A DNA stretch of 64,000 nucleotides, from the NCBI RefSeq assembly GCF_042677945.1, contig NZ_JBHUDN010000026.1; one strand, given 5' to 3'. How positions within the stretch are numbered: position 1 is the first letter of the stretch; every line of letters starts with the position of its first letter. The notes below the pieces were generated by a model. The model did not search any database. It was not told the DNA's origin and saw only the letters and a list, made by a program, of their open reading frames with translations. Source of the DNA: Haloplanus litoreus. GTDB lineage: Archaea; Halobacteriota; Halobacteria; Halobacteriales; Haloferacaceae. Below are positions 17,435 through 26,677 of this stretch, in pieces. The translations under genes were made by a program, and so were the position numbers.

Positions 17435-17435
17435 T

Positions 17436-18116
17436 TCAGGACGCTCGGTCAGCGTCGGCAGTGACAGTCGGAAGCGTGTCCGTTACCTCGAGAGTGGCCT
17501 GTTCGGTGTCGACTGATTCCCATGCAGCCTTCGCAGCAGTCTCGATCGAGACGTCGTCAGACGGATCCACAGCGGTGCGATCTCGCGTGATGGTGAGGAC
17601 GTCACGGATGATCTGTTCCATCCGGTCGTGTGCGTTCGCTACGGCGTCGAAGTGCTCGTCATCTCCGGTCTCCTGTGCGGCCCGGAGGTGTGCCTTGGCG
17701 ACGTCCAGTGGATTACGGAGATCATGACTGATCACACTGCTCACTTGGTCGACGGCGGGAACCTCTGCAACGTCGAGACACGCACTCAAATCTGTAAAAC
17801 CGACGTAGCTGGTATCAGGGCCGGAAGAGATCGTCCGAGCGAAGAACGGACCTCCCTCACCGATCCCGTCGAGATAGATGCCGACACTGTCGCCACGACG
17901 GAGATGTGCTATTGGGTCCTCGCCATCAGTCGGGTTGACAACGCTAAATTGCTCGAAGATAGCTGCAACGGGCATCCCCGATGAGAGACAGTCGAAAACC
18001 GACTCGAAGGCCCCGTTGAGGACTGTGATACGAGGCTCGCCACCCTCTACAGCGTACGCGATGATCGGCTCCGGAAAGTCGTCAAACGTGATAGCCATGC
18101 GATTCTCGTCTGTCAT
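17436..18116 (-). pseudogene. Histidine kinase, truncated before the ATPase domain
   Basis: From the ATG at 18116 (or 18137) the frame gives a PAS-like sensor half (ITVLNGAFESVF, FARTISSGP) and a HisKA dimerisation domain with VISHDLRNPLDVAKAHL, where His is the phospho-acceptor. It then enters the region that precedes the HATPase domain (LPTVTADADR) and stops after two further codons. A complete kinase would need about 110 more residues (N, G1 and G2 boxes), none of which are present downstream. The next base pairs belong to the PIN remnant, so a deletion fused the two genes. It may fold but cannot autophosphorylate by itself. Confidence 0.8.
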
Positions 18117-18202
18117 CGATGGGTTACGCTCCGACACTGGTCCAGACAGTACTCACGCAGTCCGATGATCGCTGGCTGCACCGTCGACGGAGCTTCGTGA
18201 CC

Positions 18203-18382
18203 ATGGACATAGATCAATTCGCCTCCGAACACGTCACAACGGAGACCGACGCACCGTTCCAACTGGAGAACAGCTACACACTCGACGTCGCCGTCGATGG
18301 ATCAGTACAGGCGAAAGCTGGGTCGATGATCGCGTTCACGGGTGACCTGTCGTTCACCGGAAAAGCATCCGGCGAGAATTAG
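18203..18382 (+). pseudogene. AIM24 family protein, N-terminal fragment
   Basis: 59 codons starting MDIDQFASEHVTTETDAPF, then LENSYTLDVAVDGSV and KAGSMIAFTGDLSFTGKAS, followed within two codons by a stop. This is the N-terminal start of AIM24 (TRAP-like beta-sandwich) proteins, which are normally more than 200 residues long. The remaining family sequence is not found downstream, so the gene was cut at about 18376 by a deletion or rearrangement. An in-frame upstream extension from 18119 overlaps the kinase start and is not convincing. Confidence 0.7.
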
Positions 18383-18459
18383 ACCCGTCCAGCAGTCCTT
18401 CCGCCGAGGACTACGGAAGAACAGCCCGCTGGGAACTGCGCGGAGTGCTTTTATCAGAA

Positions 18460-18678
18460 ATGAACGACGCTGACTTGATTATGAACATACGGGATGTAGG
18501 GCACACTATTTGGGACCGTCCCCTCGGCCGCATGTTATTGCTCCTCGTTGGGGGAATTGTGATCGCTGTCACAGTGACGTGGTATCCGCCACTTCGGGAC
18601 GTAGTTCAGTGGTTCCTCCCGTTGGGCCTCATTATCTGGGGAGGGTCCCGAGTCTACCGTTACGGAAGTGCGAGGAGA
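18460..18678 (+). pseudogene. Small membrane-protein gene, 5' half, split by IS1341-type element
   Basis: Frame from the ATG at 18460 (MNDADLIMNIRDVG) runs through two hydrophobic segments (MLLLLVGGIVIAVTVTW and FLPLGLIIWGGSRV) to ...YGSARR. At 18679 the mobile element begins. Joining codon 73 here to 20095 restores one open frame of 129 codons (see the 3' half). No named family. The element sits after the second membrane span. Confidence 0.7.
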
Positions 18679-18794
18679 AAGCCCCACCCTTTAGCGTGGG
18701 GATGACCCTGACAATCAACTACACACTCTACCGATGATAGCACCGCCTGATATTCCAATAGATACTTAAGCCAACATGTCTAATTACATTTGTA

Positions 18795-20094
<1,300 letters not shown>

Positions 20095-20265
20095 AACGAG
20101 CTGCTAAGTCTGATTGCGGGTTGTTTGCTCATCCTCGGCGGAATCACGCGTGCAGTGTTTCAATTCGTGCCGTTGAATGAACTGGCTGGAACCGTAGCTA
20201 ATCTCGTTCCCGTAGTTGGAATTTTTGCGGAAATGTTCGCTCACCACTACCGCGAGCAGGAGTAG
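20095..20265 (+). pseudogene. Small membrane-protein gene, 3' half, after IS1341-type insertion
   Basis: Reads NELLSLIAGCLLILGGITRAV, then PLNELAGTVANLVP and MFAHHYREQE before the stop at 20263. It continues the frame that stops at 18678; joined, they make a 129-residue protein with about four membrane spans. An upstream start inside the element could give a fusion (MWNLRPLG...) but would lack the first half. Function of the intact protein unknown. Confidence 0.65.
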
Positions 20266-20297
20266 ATGGATCCGACAGCAAATGCGAGAGCAGAGAC

Positions 20298-20771
20298 CTA
20301 ATTTCGAAGGATGGAGACGACCGTACCAAGGGCAAGGAGGGCACCGAGCCCGATGATATACAACGGCTTGTTGCTACTCTCGTGTTTGAGGAACGCCTTT
20401 CCGGGTGAATCCGTTGGGACGTAAGCCGTTACGGTGGCTCCGGGTTCATATCCCTCTAATTTCGCTCTGGCGTCTTCCTTAGTCTCGAACTCGTGCGTAA
20501 CGCCACCGGGATACATATGCGAGGATGTGTAGGTTTCACCCTCGTAGGTGTAGTTGAACGTCGCTTGGGGACTGTAGTCGTCGGTTCCACGTCGCTCATT
20601 GATCCGTTCGATCGAGGTAGAGACGATCGTCGCATCGACCGTTTCCGTGGAGTCTAATGCTGCTGATTGAGACGAATAACTGTACGCTCCATACCCCATC
20701 GACCCGAACCCAACGATCAACGCAAGTGCGATCTGGAGGGTCCCCGATGGGCCATCGAAGTTGAATTCCAT
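20298..20771 (-). CDS. DUF3592 domain membrane protein
   Basis: 157 aa. A first membrane span near residues 12-32 (LQIALALIVGFGSMGYGAYS), a soluble beta-rich middle with VDATIVSTSIERI, ATFNYTYEGETYTS and GATVTAYVPTDSPGKAFL, and a last span near 137-154. This is the standard DUF3592 layout: two helices holding an extracytoplasmic beta domain. Family function is not established. It lies just inside the right IS6 copy and faces leftward. Confidence 0.85.
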   Translation of the reverse strand: MEFNFDGPSGTLQIALALIVGFGSMGYGAYSYSSQSAALDSTETVDATIVSTSIERINERRGTDDYSPQATFNYTYEGETYTSSHMYPGGVTHEFETKEDARAKLEGYEPGATVTAYVPTDSPGKAFLKHESSNKPLYIIGLGALLALGTVVSILRN

Positions 20772-20955
20772 ACCGGAGGTGTGGAACTAGTTGATGGTAA
20801 AAGAAGAATCCCTGTTTCTCGCTCCGTAACGACGTTCCACGCATATTGGATCTCGATGTCACGGATTATCAGGGCGATAGATCAACCGTGGGTGACGCAG
20901 ATAACATGAGAACTCGGAGTGTATCGACGGCGGTGTTCAGATAAGGATTGAAAGG

Positions 20956-21004
20956 TGAGGCGTAGCGTTTTCTGAGTGATCTATGCCCGAAAACGCTAGC
21001 CTCA
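20956..21004. repeat. Subterminal hairpin of IS6 copy B
   Basis: Left arm tgaggcgtagcgttttc (20956-20972) pairs with gaaaacgctagcctca (20989-21004), leaving one bulged base. The 16-nt loop contains the transposase ATG at 20983. It is conserved in sequence with copy A. Confidence 0.7.
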
Positions 21005-21617
21005 TCGTTGTATCGATCGGATTGAGTTAGGTTTTGTGGAACGAGAGGCAACACCGCGGCTGTTTATGAAGCTCAGTATTCAGCTCCATCTTGCTGGACT
21101 ATCACTTTCGAATACTGTCTCTATTCTTGAGATTTTCGGTGTTGAACGGGCACGATCCACCGTTCACAACTGGGTTCACAAGGCAGATCTACAGCCCGAA
21201 GAAGGTCGAAGCCCGGATCACGTTGCGGTTGATGAAACGGTGATCCGGCTCAACGACGAACAGTATTGGCTGTACGCCGCGGTCGATCCGGAGACGAACG
21301 AATTACTCCACACAAAGCTTGAACCGACGAGAACGAACGTTATTGCTTACTCGTTCTTTCGCGAATTACGCGAGAAACACGACGTTGACGACGCGGTGTT
21401 TCTCGTCGATGGTGCGACACCACTAAACGACGCGTGCCGTCGCCACGGCCTCGATTTCAGATACGAACGTCACGGAAATCGGAACAGCGCCGAACGTATC
21501 TTTCGTGAGGTAAAACGCAGAACTACCAGTTTCTCGAATTGTTTTAGCAACGACGAATCAGAAACTGCAAACGAGTGGCTTCGATCGTTCGCCGTCGCAT
21601 GGAATCAACTACTCTGA
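20983..21617 (+). pseudogene. IS6-type transposase, frameshifted (copy B)
   Basis: The natural start ATG at 20983 begins MPENASLI. One base is missing in ctcatcgttgtatcg (near 21005; copy A has ctcatcggttg), which shifts the frame before CIDRIELGFVERE. From 21036 the frame is open to the stop at 21615 and contains the DDE set: VAVDETVIRL, FLVDGATPLND and RIFREVKRRT. The protein differs from copy A by about ten residues. Corrected length is 211 aa. A GTG or ATG downstream could start a shorter form; it is probably inactive. Confidence 0.8.
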
Positions 21618-21670
21618 ACAGGACCCTCGTCGCCGAAGCGTTTTCCCCATCACTCTCCGAACGTAGCTCT

Positions 21671-22330
21671 ATGCCGACCCTCGATCCCGGATCTCCCCCC
21701 GGGCTTCGCGCGTTGTTCGAACGCCGGGGACTCAACGCCACCCTCGGCTGGGTGTTCGTCGGCGTCCTCTGTCTCGCGGGGGTCGCCGCCTTCGGCTCGC
21801 GGCCGCTCTGGGCGGGGTTCACGTTCACTCTGGTCGCCCTGGCCGTCGCGCCGGCCGTTGCGTTCCGTCGTGTCGATGCGATGGTTCCCTGGGAGGTGCT
21901 CGCGCTCGCCTCCGCCCCCGCGCTGGGGCGGATTCTCGTCATCGGACAGACGGTGGGTGGGGTGACGCTCACGGGACGGGTCACTACCTACGTCGCCGTC
22001 GCGGCCGCGGCGCTCATCCTCGCGGTCGAACTCGACGTGTTCACCCCGGTGCGGATGACGTTCTCGTTCGCGGTGCTGTTCGTGGTCGTCGCCACCGTCG
22101 CCACGGCGGGGCTGTGGGCCGAAGCCCGATGGCTCTCGGATACGTTCCTCGGGACGTCCATCCTGCTCGACGGCCGCCCGGAACACGTGATCGAGGAATC
22201 GCTGATGTGGGACTTCGTGGCGGCGACCGTCGCCGGTGCCGTCGCCGGCGTACTCTTCGAGTACTACTTCCGTCGGTTCGCGGACGCCACGCCCCGCTAT
22301 CCGATCGAACGCCGTTCGGACGGTGACTGA
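21671..22330 (+). CDS. Hypothetical multi-span membrane protein
   Basis: 219 aa from the ATG at 21671, only 50 bp right of IS6 copy B; in-frame codons upstream belong to the IS end. Six hydrophobic segments follow a short polar head, with the sequence FLGTSILLDGRPEHVIEESL before the last span. The C-terminus EYYFRRFADATPRYPIE is cytoplasmic. It resembles haloarchaeal membrane proteins paired with YjdF-like proteins, and the next gene is such a protein one base downstream, so they are one operon. Function unknown. The promoter may have been replaced by IS sequence. Confidence 0.8.
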   Translation: MPTLDPGSPPGLRALFERRGLNATLGWVFVGVLCLAGVAAFGSRPLWAGFTFTLVALAVAPAVAFRRVDAMVPWEVLALASAPALGRILVIGQTVGGVTLTGRVTTYVAVAAAALILAVELDVFTPVRMTFSFAVLFVVVATVATAGLWAEARWLSDTFLGTSILLDGRPEHVIEESLMWDFVAATVAGAVAGVLFEYYFRRFADATPRYPIERRSDGD

Positions 22331-22331
22331 G

Positions 22332-22991
22332 ATGCGGCTGCGTGATCACGTCGGTCTGACCGACCGCCGGCAACGACAGCTCTCGCGTGCGATGCAGGCG
22401 GCGCTCACCGGACTCGTCTTCGTCGGCCTCTACGACGGCAACCCGGGTATCGTCCTCAACGCCGCCATCGGTCTCGGGGTGACGCACCTCCCCGCAGTCC
22501 TCGAACGCGACTACCACATCCCGATGGATCCGGCCCTGACCCTCTGGATCACCGTCGCCGTCTTCCTCCACGCCCTCGGCACCGCGGGACTGCCGGGTTC
22601 GACGGTCAACCTCTACCGGAGCGTCTGGTGGTGGGACCACCTGACGCATACGCTGTCGTCGTCCATCGTTGCCGCGGCGGGCTACGCCACGGCCCGCGCC
22701 ATCGAACTCCACTCGGACGGTGTCTCCCTGCCCGGTCGGTTCATGTTCGTGTTCATCCTCCTGTTCGTCCTCGCGTTCGGCGTCTTCTGGGAGGTCATCG
22801 AGTTCGGCGTGACGGCCGTCGCGTCCCTCATGGGCACCCGAAGCGTCCTCGTCCAGTACGGACTCGACGACACGATGCTGGACCTCCTTTTCGATACCCT
22901 CGGTGGCGTCATCGTCGCCGTGTGGGGGACGGCCCACCTGACGGATCTCGTGGGTGTGCTCTCGGATCGTTTCGGCGATGTGGAGCCCTAG
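22332..22991 (+). CDS. YjdF-like (DUF2238) membrane protein
   Basis: 219 aa from the ATG at 22332. Conserved membrane motifs WWWDHLTHTLSSSIVAAAG, FGVFWEVIEFGVTA and DDTMLDLLFDTLGGVI match the YjdF/DUF2238 pattern of His-, Glu- and Asp-bearing helices. The family has no proven activity; the buried acidic and His residues suggest metal or proton handling (inference). It is translated just after the 21671 gene (1-bp gap), and its stop overlaps the end of the convergent winged-helix gene by 4 bp. Confidence 0.82.
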   Translation: MRLRDHVGLTDRRQRQLSRAMQAALTGLVFVGLYDGNPGIVLNAAIGLGVTHLPAVLERDYHIPMDPALTLWITVAVFLHALGTAGLPGSTVNLYRSVWWWDHLTHTLSSSIVAAAGYATARAIELHSDGVSLPGRFMFVFILLFVLAFGVFWEVIEFGVTAVASLMGTRSVLVQYGLDDTMLDLLFDTLGGVIVAVWGTAHLTDLVGVLSDRFGDVEP

Positions 22992-23518
22992 ATCCCGCGC
23001 TCGGTGACGGCCTGTGCGACGGAGAGCGCGACGAAGGCGGTGCAGACGACGGCCGCGTAGCCCAGCCCCGACACCGCGGCGAACGGACGGACGCCGAGGG
23101 CGGCGAGTCCGACCGGGACGGCACAGACGACGGCGACGAGGAGGTACCAGCGCCCCCAGCGGCGACGACTCCGTTCCGTGACGGCGTCCAGATACGGCAG
23201 GCAGTCCTCGGCCCCATCGGCGAGTTCGACCCGCCCCGCCCGCCGGTCGTAGGAGACGATGTTCTGGTCGGCGAGTTTTGGCAGGTGCATCTGATAGAGC
23301 GCGGTCTGCACTCGCTTTCGCTGTTTGTACGTCACCTCGTTCTCCTCGCAGTCGTTCTCGATGGCGGCGATGTACTCGCTTAGCTCCCGCAGATCAACCG
23401 GCCCTTCGTGTTCGCGAAGGTAGTTGATGACCTCCCGCCGGCGCTCGTTCCGCAGTATCGAGAAGAGCGCGTCTCGCGAGAGTTCCTCGGCTTCCGCAGG
23501 GATGAGTTGTGGCGCCAT
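22988..23518 (-). CDS. DUF7344-type winged-helix protein with two membrane helices
   Basis: 176 aa. The N-terminal winged helix (residues about 14-110) has LSRDALFSILRNERRREVI, LSEYIAAIENDCEE and KRVQTALYQMHLPKLADQNI, all typical of the haloarchaeal DUF7344 domain. Two hydrophobic helices follow (about 123-142 and 150-170). This architecture suggests a membrane-bound DNA-binding or signalling protein. It converges on the YjdF-like operon with a 4-bp overlap. Confidence 0.85.
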   Translation of the reverse strand: MAPQLIPAEAEELSRDALFSILRNERRREVINYLREHEGPVDLRELSEYIAAIENDCEENEVTYKQRKRVQTALYQMHLPKLADQNIVSYDRRAGRVELADGAEDCLPYLDAVTERSRRRWGRWYLLVAVVCAVPVGLAALGVRPFAAVSGLGYAAVVCTAFVALSVAQAVTERGI

Positions 23519-23773
23519 CGATCACCGAACCCGCGCTTTGCTCCCGACGGCTACCGGGTCCCGTTCCCCTCGATCCATGCGTGTACACCCGCGTTCGGAC
23601 GGCATAGTGTTACCTCCTGTCCTGCCGTACGCTGTCGTGCGTGTCGCACGCATCGTCTCGGTTTTCGTTCATCACGTGCGTTCTTTCACCCAGTTCGCGC
23701 ACACCGTGGGTCCACGTGACGTGACGAGCCGCGAAACGAACAACTAAACGCGCGCGGGACTCTGGGAGGATTC
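23519..23773. other. Divergent promoter region
   Basis: About 255 bp between two divergent regulator genes. No coding frame is convincing. The string aacaactaaacgcg just before 23774 may hold promoter elements of the right-hand gene. Confidence 0.3.
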
Positions 23774-24556
23774 ATGCCAAGCGACACTTCCTCGGAGATA
23801 CGGGAACTCGTGGCTCGACGGGCCGACTTGCTCGACGAACTCCGCGACGGGCCGCGGGAGAAACGGGCGCTGGTGTCGTCGCTCCCCGTCTCGCGGTCCA
23901 CCGTCGACCGGGCGGTCACCGAACTGACCTCGTTCGGCCTCGTCGCCGAGGTGAATGGGCGGGTTCGATCCACCGCCGCCGGTGACCTCGCGGCGTCGCT
24001 CCACCGCGACGCCGTCGCGGGCCTCGACGAACTGCTGGGGCTGGCGTCGTATCTGGACGGGATCGACGAGTGCATCCGGCCGCAGCCGTGTTTCTTCGGC
24101 GCGACCGACGTGGTCACCGAGGAGGACGGGTCCCACGCGCCGGCCGAGCGGCTGATCGAGGCGTTTCTCGACGCGGATCGGTGTCGGCTCGTCCGAGGGT
24201 CGATCCGCCCCGCCTTCTCCGCCGACGTTCGGGAGCGAATGCTCGACGGCTCGCTCGTCGTCGACGCGACGCTCTGTCGTGACTCCGTCGCGTTCCTGCG
24301 TTCCTACCACGAGTCCGACCTGGCGCGAGTCCTCGGCACGGACCACCTCACGGTCCGGGAGTATCCCGAACCTCTTCACTCCGGTCTGTACCTGTTCGAG
24401 ACGGACGGCGAGGTAAGCGTGTCGCTGACCATCCACGCCGAGACGACCGACTCCGTCCGGGCGTTGCTCGAAACCGACCGCCTCGAGGCAGTGGCGTGGG
24501 CCGAACGGGCGCTTCGAGCGGTCCGGGAGCGCTCGTCACCGGTCGAGAGCGTCTGA
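23774..24556 (+). CDS. FilR1-like transcriptional regulator (HTH plus effector domain)
   Basis: 260 aa. The N-terminal winged helix (about residues 10-75) contains LPVSRSTVDRAVTELTSFGL and a short wing ending VRSTAAGDLAA. The remainder matches the FilR1-type middle domain found in many haloarchaeal regulators: the segment ADVRERMLDGSLVVDATL, and PLHSGLYLFETDGEVSVSL near the end. FilR1 controls acetate-methanogenesis genes in methanogens; halophile members have unknown ligands. It precedes dodecin by 66 bp on the same strand, but dodecin has its own TATA box. Confidence 0.85.
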   Translation: MPSDTSSEIRELVARRADLLDELRDGPREKRALVSSLPVSRSTVDRAVTELTSFGLVAEVNGRVRSTAAGDLAASLHRDAVAGLDELLGLASYLDGIDECIRPQPCFFGATDVVTEEDGSHAPAERLIEAFLDADRCRLVRGSIRPAFSADVRERMLDGSLVVDATLCRDSVAFLRSYHESDLARVLGTDHLTVREYPEPLHSGLYLFETDGEVSVSLTIHAETTDSVRALLETDRLEAVAWAERALRAVRERSSPVESV

Positions 24557-24576
24557 GAGCGGGTGGTCGGGACGTG

Positions 24577-24584
24577 GATTTAAG
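24577..24584 (+). promoter_or_regulatory. TATA box of the dodecin gene
   Basis: The string gatttaag lies 39-46 nt before the dodecin ATG in the gap after the regulator gene. Spacing predicts a very short 5' leader. Confidence 0.45.
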
Positions 24585-24622
24585 TCATCCGTGAGCGAAT
24601 CTGTCAACAGGGGACAGTACCC

Positions 24623-24823
24623 ATGGTTTTCAAGAAAATCACCCTGATCGGAACGAGTCCGGAGAGCTTCGACGCCGCGGCCGACGACGCCATCGACCGC
24701 GCCGACGAGACGCTCGACAACGTGAAGTGGATCGAAGTCGACGAACTCGGCGTGGAGGTCGCGAGCGTCGAGGACCGCGAGTACCAGGCCGAAGTCACGG
24801 TGGCGTTCGAACTCGTGGACTGA
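24623..24823 (+). CDS. Dodecin (flavin-storage protein)
   Basis: 66 aa, the standard length. The family pattern is complete: VFKKITLIGTSPESFDAAADD, then VKWIEVDELGVEV with the flavin-stacking Trp, and YQAEVTVAFELVD as the last strand. Dodecins form hollow 12-mers that bind riboflavin or lumichrome in pairs, protecting the cell from flavin photochemistry; the halobacterial protein is the founding member. It stands alone between a regulator and a stress-protein gene. Confidence 0.96.
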   Translation: MVFKKITLIGTSPESFDAAADDAIDRADETLDNVKWIEVDELGVEVASVEDREYQAEVTVAFELVD

Positions 24824-25029
24824 CGACGTTCGTGAGCGCCGGCGGGGGTCCACGGGTCTCGCCCGACGCCTCACGCCGACCCGACGTGGCGATCTCATAC
24901 GGAGTGTCGTAACCGTTTCCCGGCCGTCGCCGTCTCCGTGGTCGGTGACGGCCGGAACTGACTTCCGACGGGCCGCATCGGTTGGCCGGAGAGAATACAT
25001 TGAAACCATCCGGTGCCATCAGTGCTCCC

Positions 25030-25434
25030 ATGACGCTGGTGGTCGTCCCGGTCCGCTACCCGCTCAGTAGACACTCCCGGGCGACGCTCGCAGAGGCGAT
25101 CAGCATCGCCGAGGAGCGCGACGCCGACCTCACGGTGTTGCACGTCGACCTCTATCAGGAGGGGCGGGAAGTGACGCGGACCGACCTGAAACGCGCGGTG
25201 GAGGCGGAGTTCGGGACCATCTCCCGTGCCCGCTACGTGGTCCGTCGGGGCTTTCTCGTGGAGGAGACCATCCTCGACGAGGTGGCTGCCGAACACGCCG
25301 ACACGGTCGTCATCGGCTCGAAACAGGTCGGCCGCTGGCGGCGCGCCTTCTCCCGATTTCTCGACGATCCCGACATCGACACGTTTCTGCGGGAGAAACT
25401 CGACTGCGACGTGATCACCGTCAGCGACGAGTGA
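25030..25434 (+). CDS. Universal stress protein (UspA family)
   Basis: 134 aa from the ATG at 25030; an earlier in-frame start at 24982 adds an unlikely polar head. The fold begins TLVVVPVRYPLSRHSRATL, continues with ADLTVLHVDLYQE, and ends with ADTVVIGSKQVGRWRRAFS and CDVITVSD. The usual G-x2-G-x9-G-S ATP loop is altered (GSKQVGRWRRAF), so nucleotide binding is uncertain. Convergent with the MscS gene. Confidence 0.85.
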   Translation: MTLVVVPVRYPLSRHSRATLAEAISIAEERDADLTVLHVDLYQEGREVTRTDLKRAVEAEFGTISRARYVVRRGFLVEETILDEVAAEHADTVVIGSKQVGRWRRAFSRFLDDPDIDTFLREKLDCDVITVSDE

Positions 25435-25518
25435 GACGGCTCGTTGTACGTCAGTGCCGATGAGTCGCCGCCGTGTGTCGGCGACCCACCGGTAACCCGT
25501 CACGACGATCCGCCCGAG

Positions 25519-26583
25519 TCACTCCGTCGGCGACCCGGTCCCGGTAGCCGTCCGGTCCCCGTCGGCGTTCGTCACCCCATCCTCGGTCGCGTCGCGTGCT
25601 CGCGTCGTCGGCCCGCTGGCGTCTTCGGTCTCCCCATCCGGCGGTCGCATCGCAGACCCGTCCTCGACTGCGACGCGTGCCCGCCCGCTGTGTTCGTCGA
25701 ACAGGAGGTGCTGGTGGGGGTACGCGATCTCCACGTCCGCGTCCGTCAGATTCTCCCAGATCCGCTCGCGGACGGTCGACTCGACCCGTGGAATCTTGTA
25801 CGGTGTCCGCGTCCAGAACCGGAGGGAGAGGCGGACGCCGCTGTCGGCGTAGGCGTCGATCAGGCAGGTCGGCTTCGCGGGATAGCGCGCGCTCCCGATG
25901 CGGATGTCCGGGCCGCCCTCGATCACCTCCTCGACGTTGCGCGCGGATCGCTCCATGATCCGCCGTGCCGCCTCCAGGTCGCCCTCGTAGGTGACGAGCA
26001 AGGGGATCGACAGTCGCGTCCGTTCGTCCTCCGCGGAGTAGTTGGTCACGTCGCGTTCTCGCATCGACGAGTTCGGGACGACCAGGAAGGTGTTCTCGAG
26101 GGTGAGAATCTTGGTGTAGCGGAGCGTGATGTCGTCGACGAACCCGCGCCGTCCGTCCTCCAGCTCGATCATATCGCCGATTTCGTAGGGGTTGTCCGCG
26201 AGGACGAACACGCCGTTGACGATACTCCCGACGATGGGCGCGAGGACGATACCGAGGACGGCGGAGAAGACGGTCACCGAGAGGACGATGTCGCCGATGC
26301 CGAGGCCGACTATGCTGCCGGCGACGAACGTCGCGACGACGATGGTCGAGACTCGCAGCAGGCCGAGGACGGTCTGGGCGACGCTCTGTCGCTGAAACCG
26401 TCGGGCGACCGTCCGGCCGAACAGGCGCACGAGGAACTTCGAGAGGACGACGCCGCCGACGACGATGAGTCCGGCGACGACGACGCGAACGGCGGCGAAC
26501 CCCCACAGCCACCGTAGCCACTCGAGCGTCCCGATCGGTGGTGTCGTCCCTGCCAGTACGGCCGCCCCGGCGTCCATGCTCAT
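25519..26583 (-). CDS. MscS family mechanosensitive channel
   Basis: 354 aa from the ATG at 26583 (26577 also possible). Three hydrophobic helices (about residues 20-45, 75-95 and 100-125) lead to the MscS beta domain signature NPYEIGDMIELEDGRRGFVDDI, TLENTFLVVPNSSMRERDV. A C-terminal alpha/beta domain and a polar acidic tail (from about 315) follow. The channel would open under membrane tension to release ions on hypo-osmotic shock. It is divergent from the primase operon, with 94 bp between starts. Confidence 0.92.
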   Translation of the reverse strand: MSMDAGAAVLAGTTPPIGTLEWLRWLWGFAAVRVVVAGLIVVGGVVLSKFLVRLFGRTVARRFQRQSVAQTVLGLLRVSTIVVATFVAGSIVGLGIGDIVLSVTVFSAVLGIVLAPIVGSIVNGVFVLADNPYEIGDMIELEDGRRGFVDDITLRYTKILTLENTFLVVPNSSMRERDVTNYSAEDERTRLSIPLLVTYEGDLEAARRIMERSARNVEEVIEGGPDIRIGSARYPAKPTCLIDAYADSGVRLSLRFWTRTPYKIPRVESTVRERIWENLTDADVEIAYPHQHLLFDEHSGRARVAVEDGSAMRPPDGETEDASGPTTRARDATEDGVTNADGDRTATGTGSPTE

Positions 26584-26677
26584 CCCTCTCCGCCGTCGAA
26601 AAAAAGGGTTTCCACGGGGACCGCGTCTCCGGCCGATCACAAGCTACTATAGCGTCCCCGGCCCAGACCGTACCGGA

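Larger units (their letters stand above)
20933..21621 (+). mobile_element. IS6-type insertion sequence, copy B
   Basis: A 689-bp unit matching copy A in inverted orientation. The left end begins gtgttcagataagg and the right end finishes ctctgaacag, which inverts to ctgttcagag. One transposase frame plus the conserved hairpin. The flanking 8-mers (cgacggcg and gaccctcg) differ from each other and from those of copy A. With copy A it bounds about 7.2 kb of accessory DNA. Confidence 0.85.
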
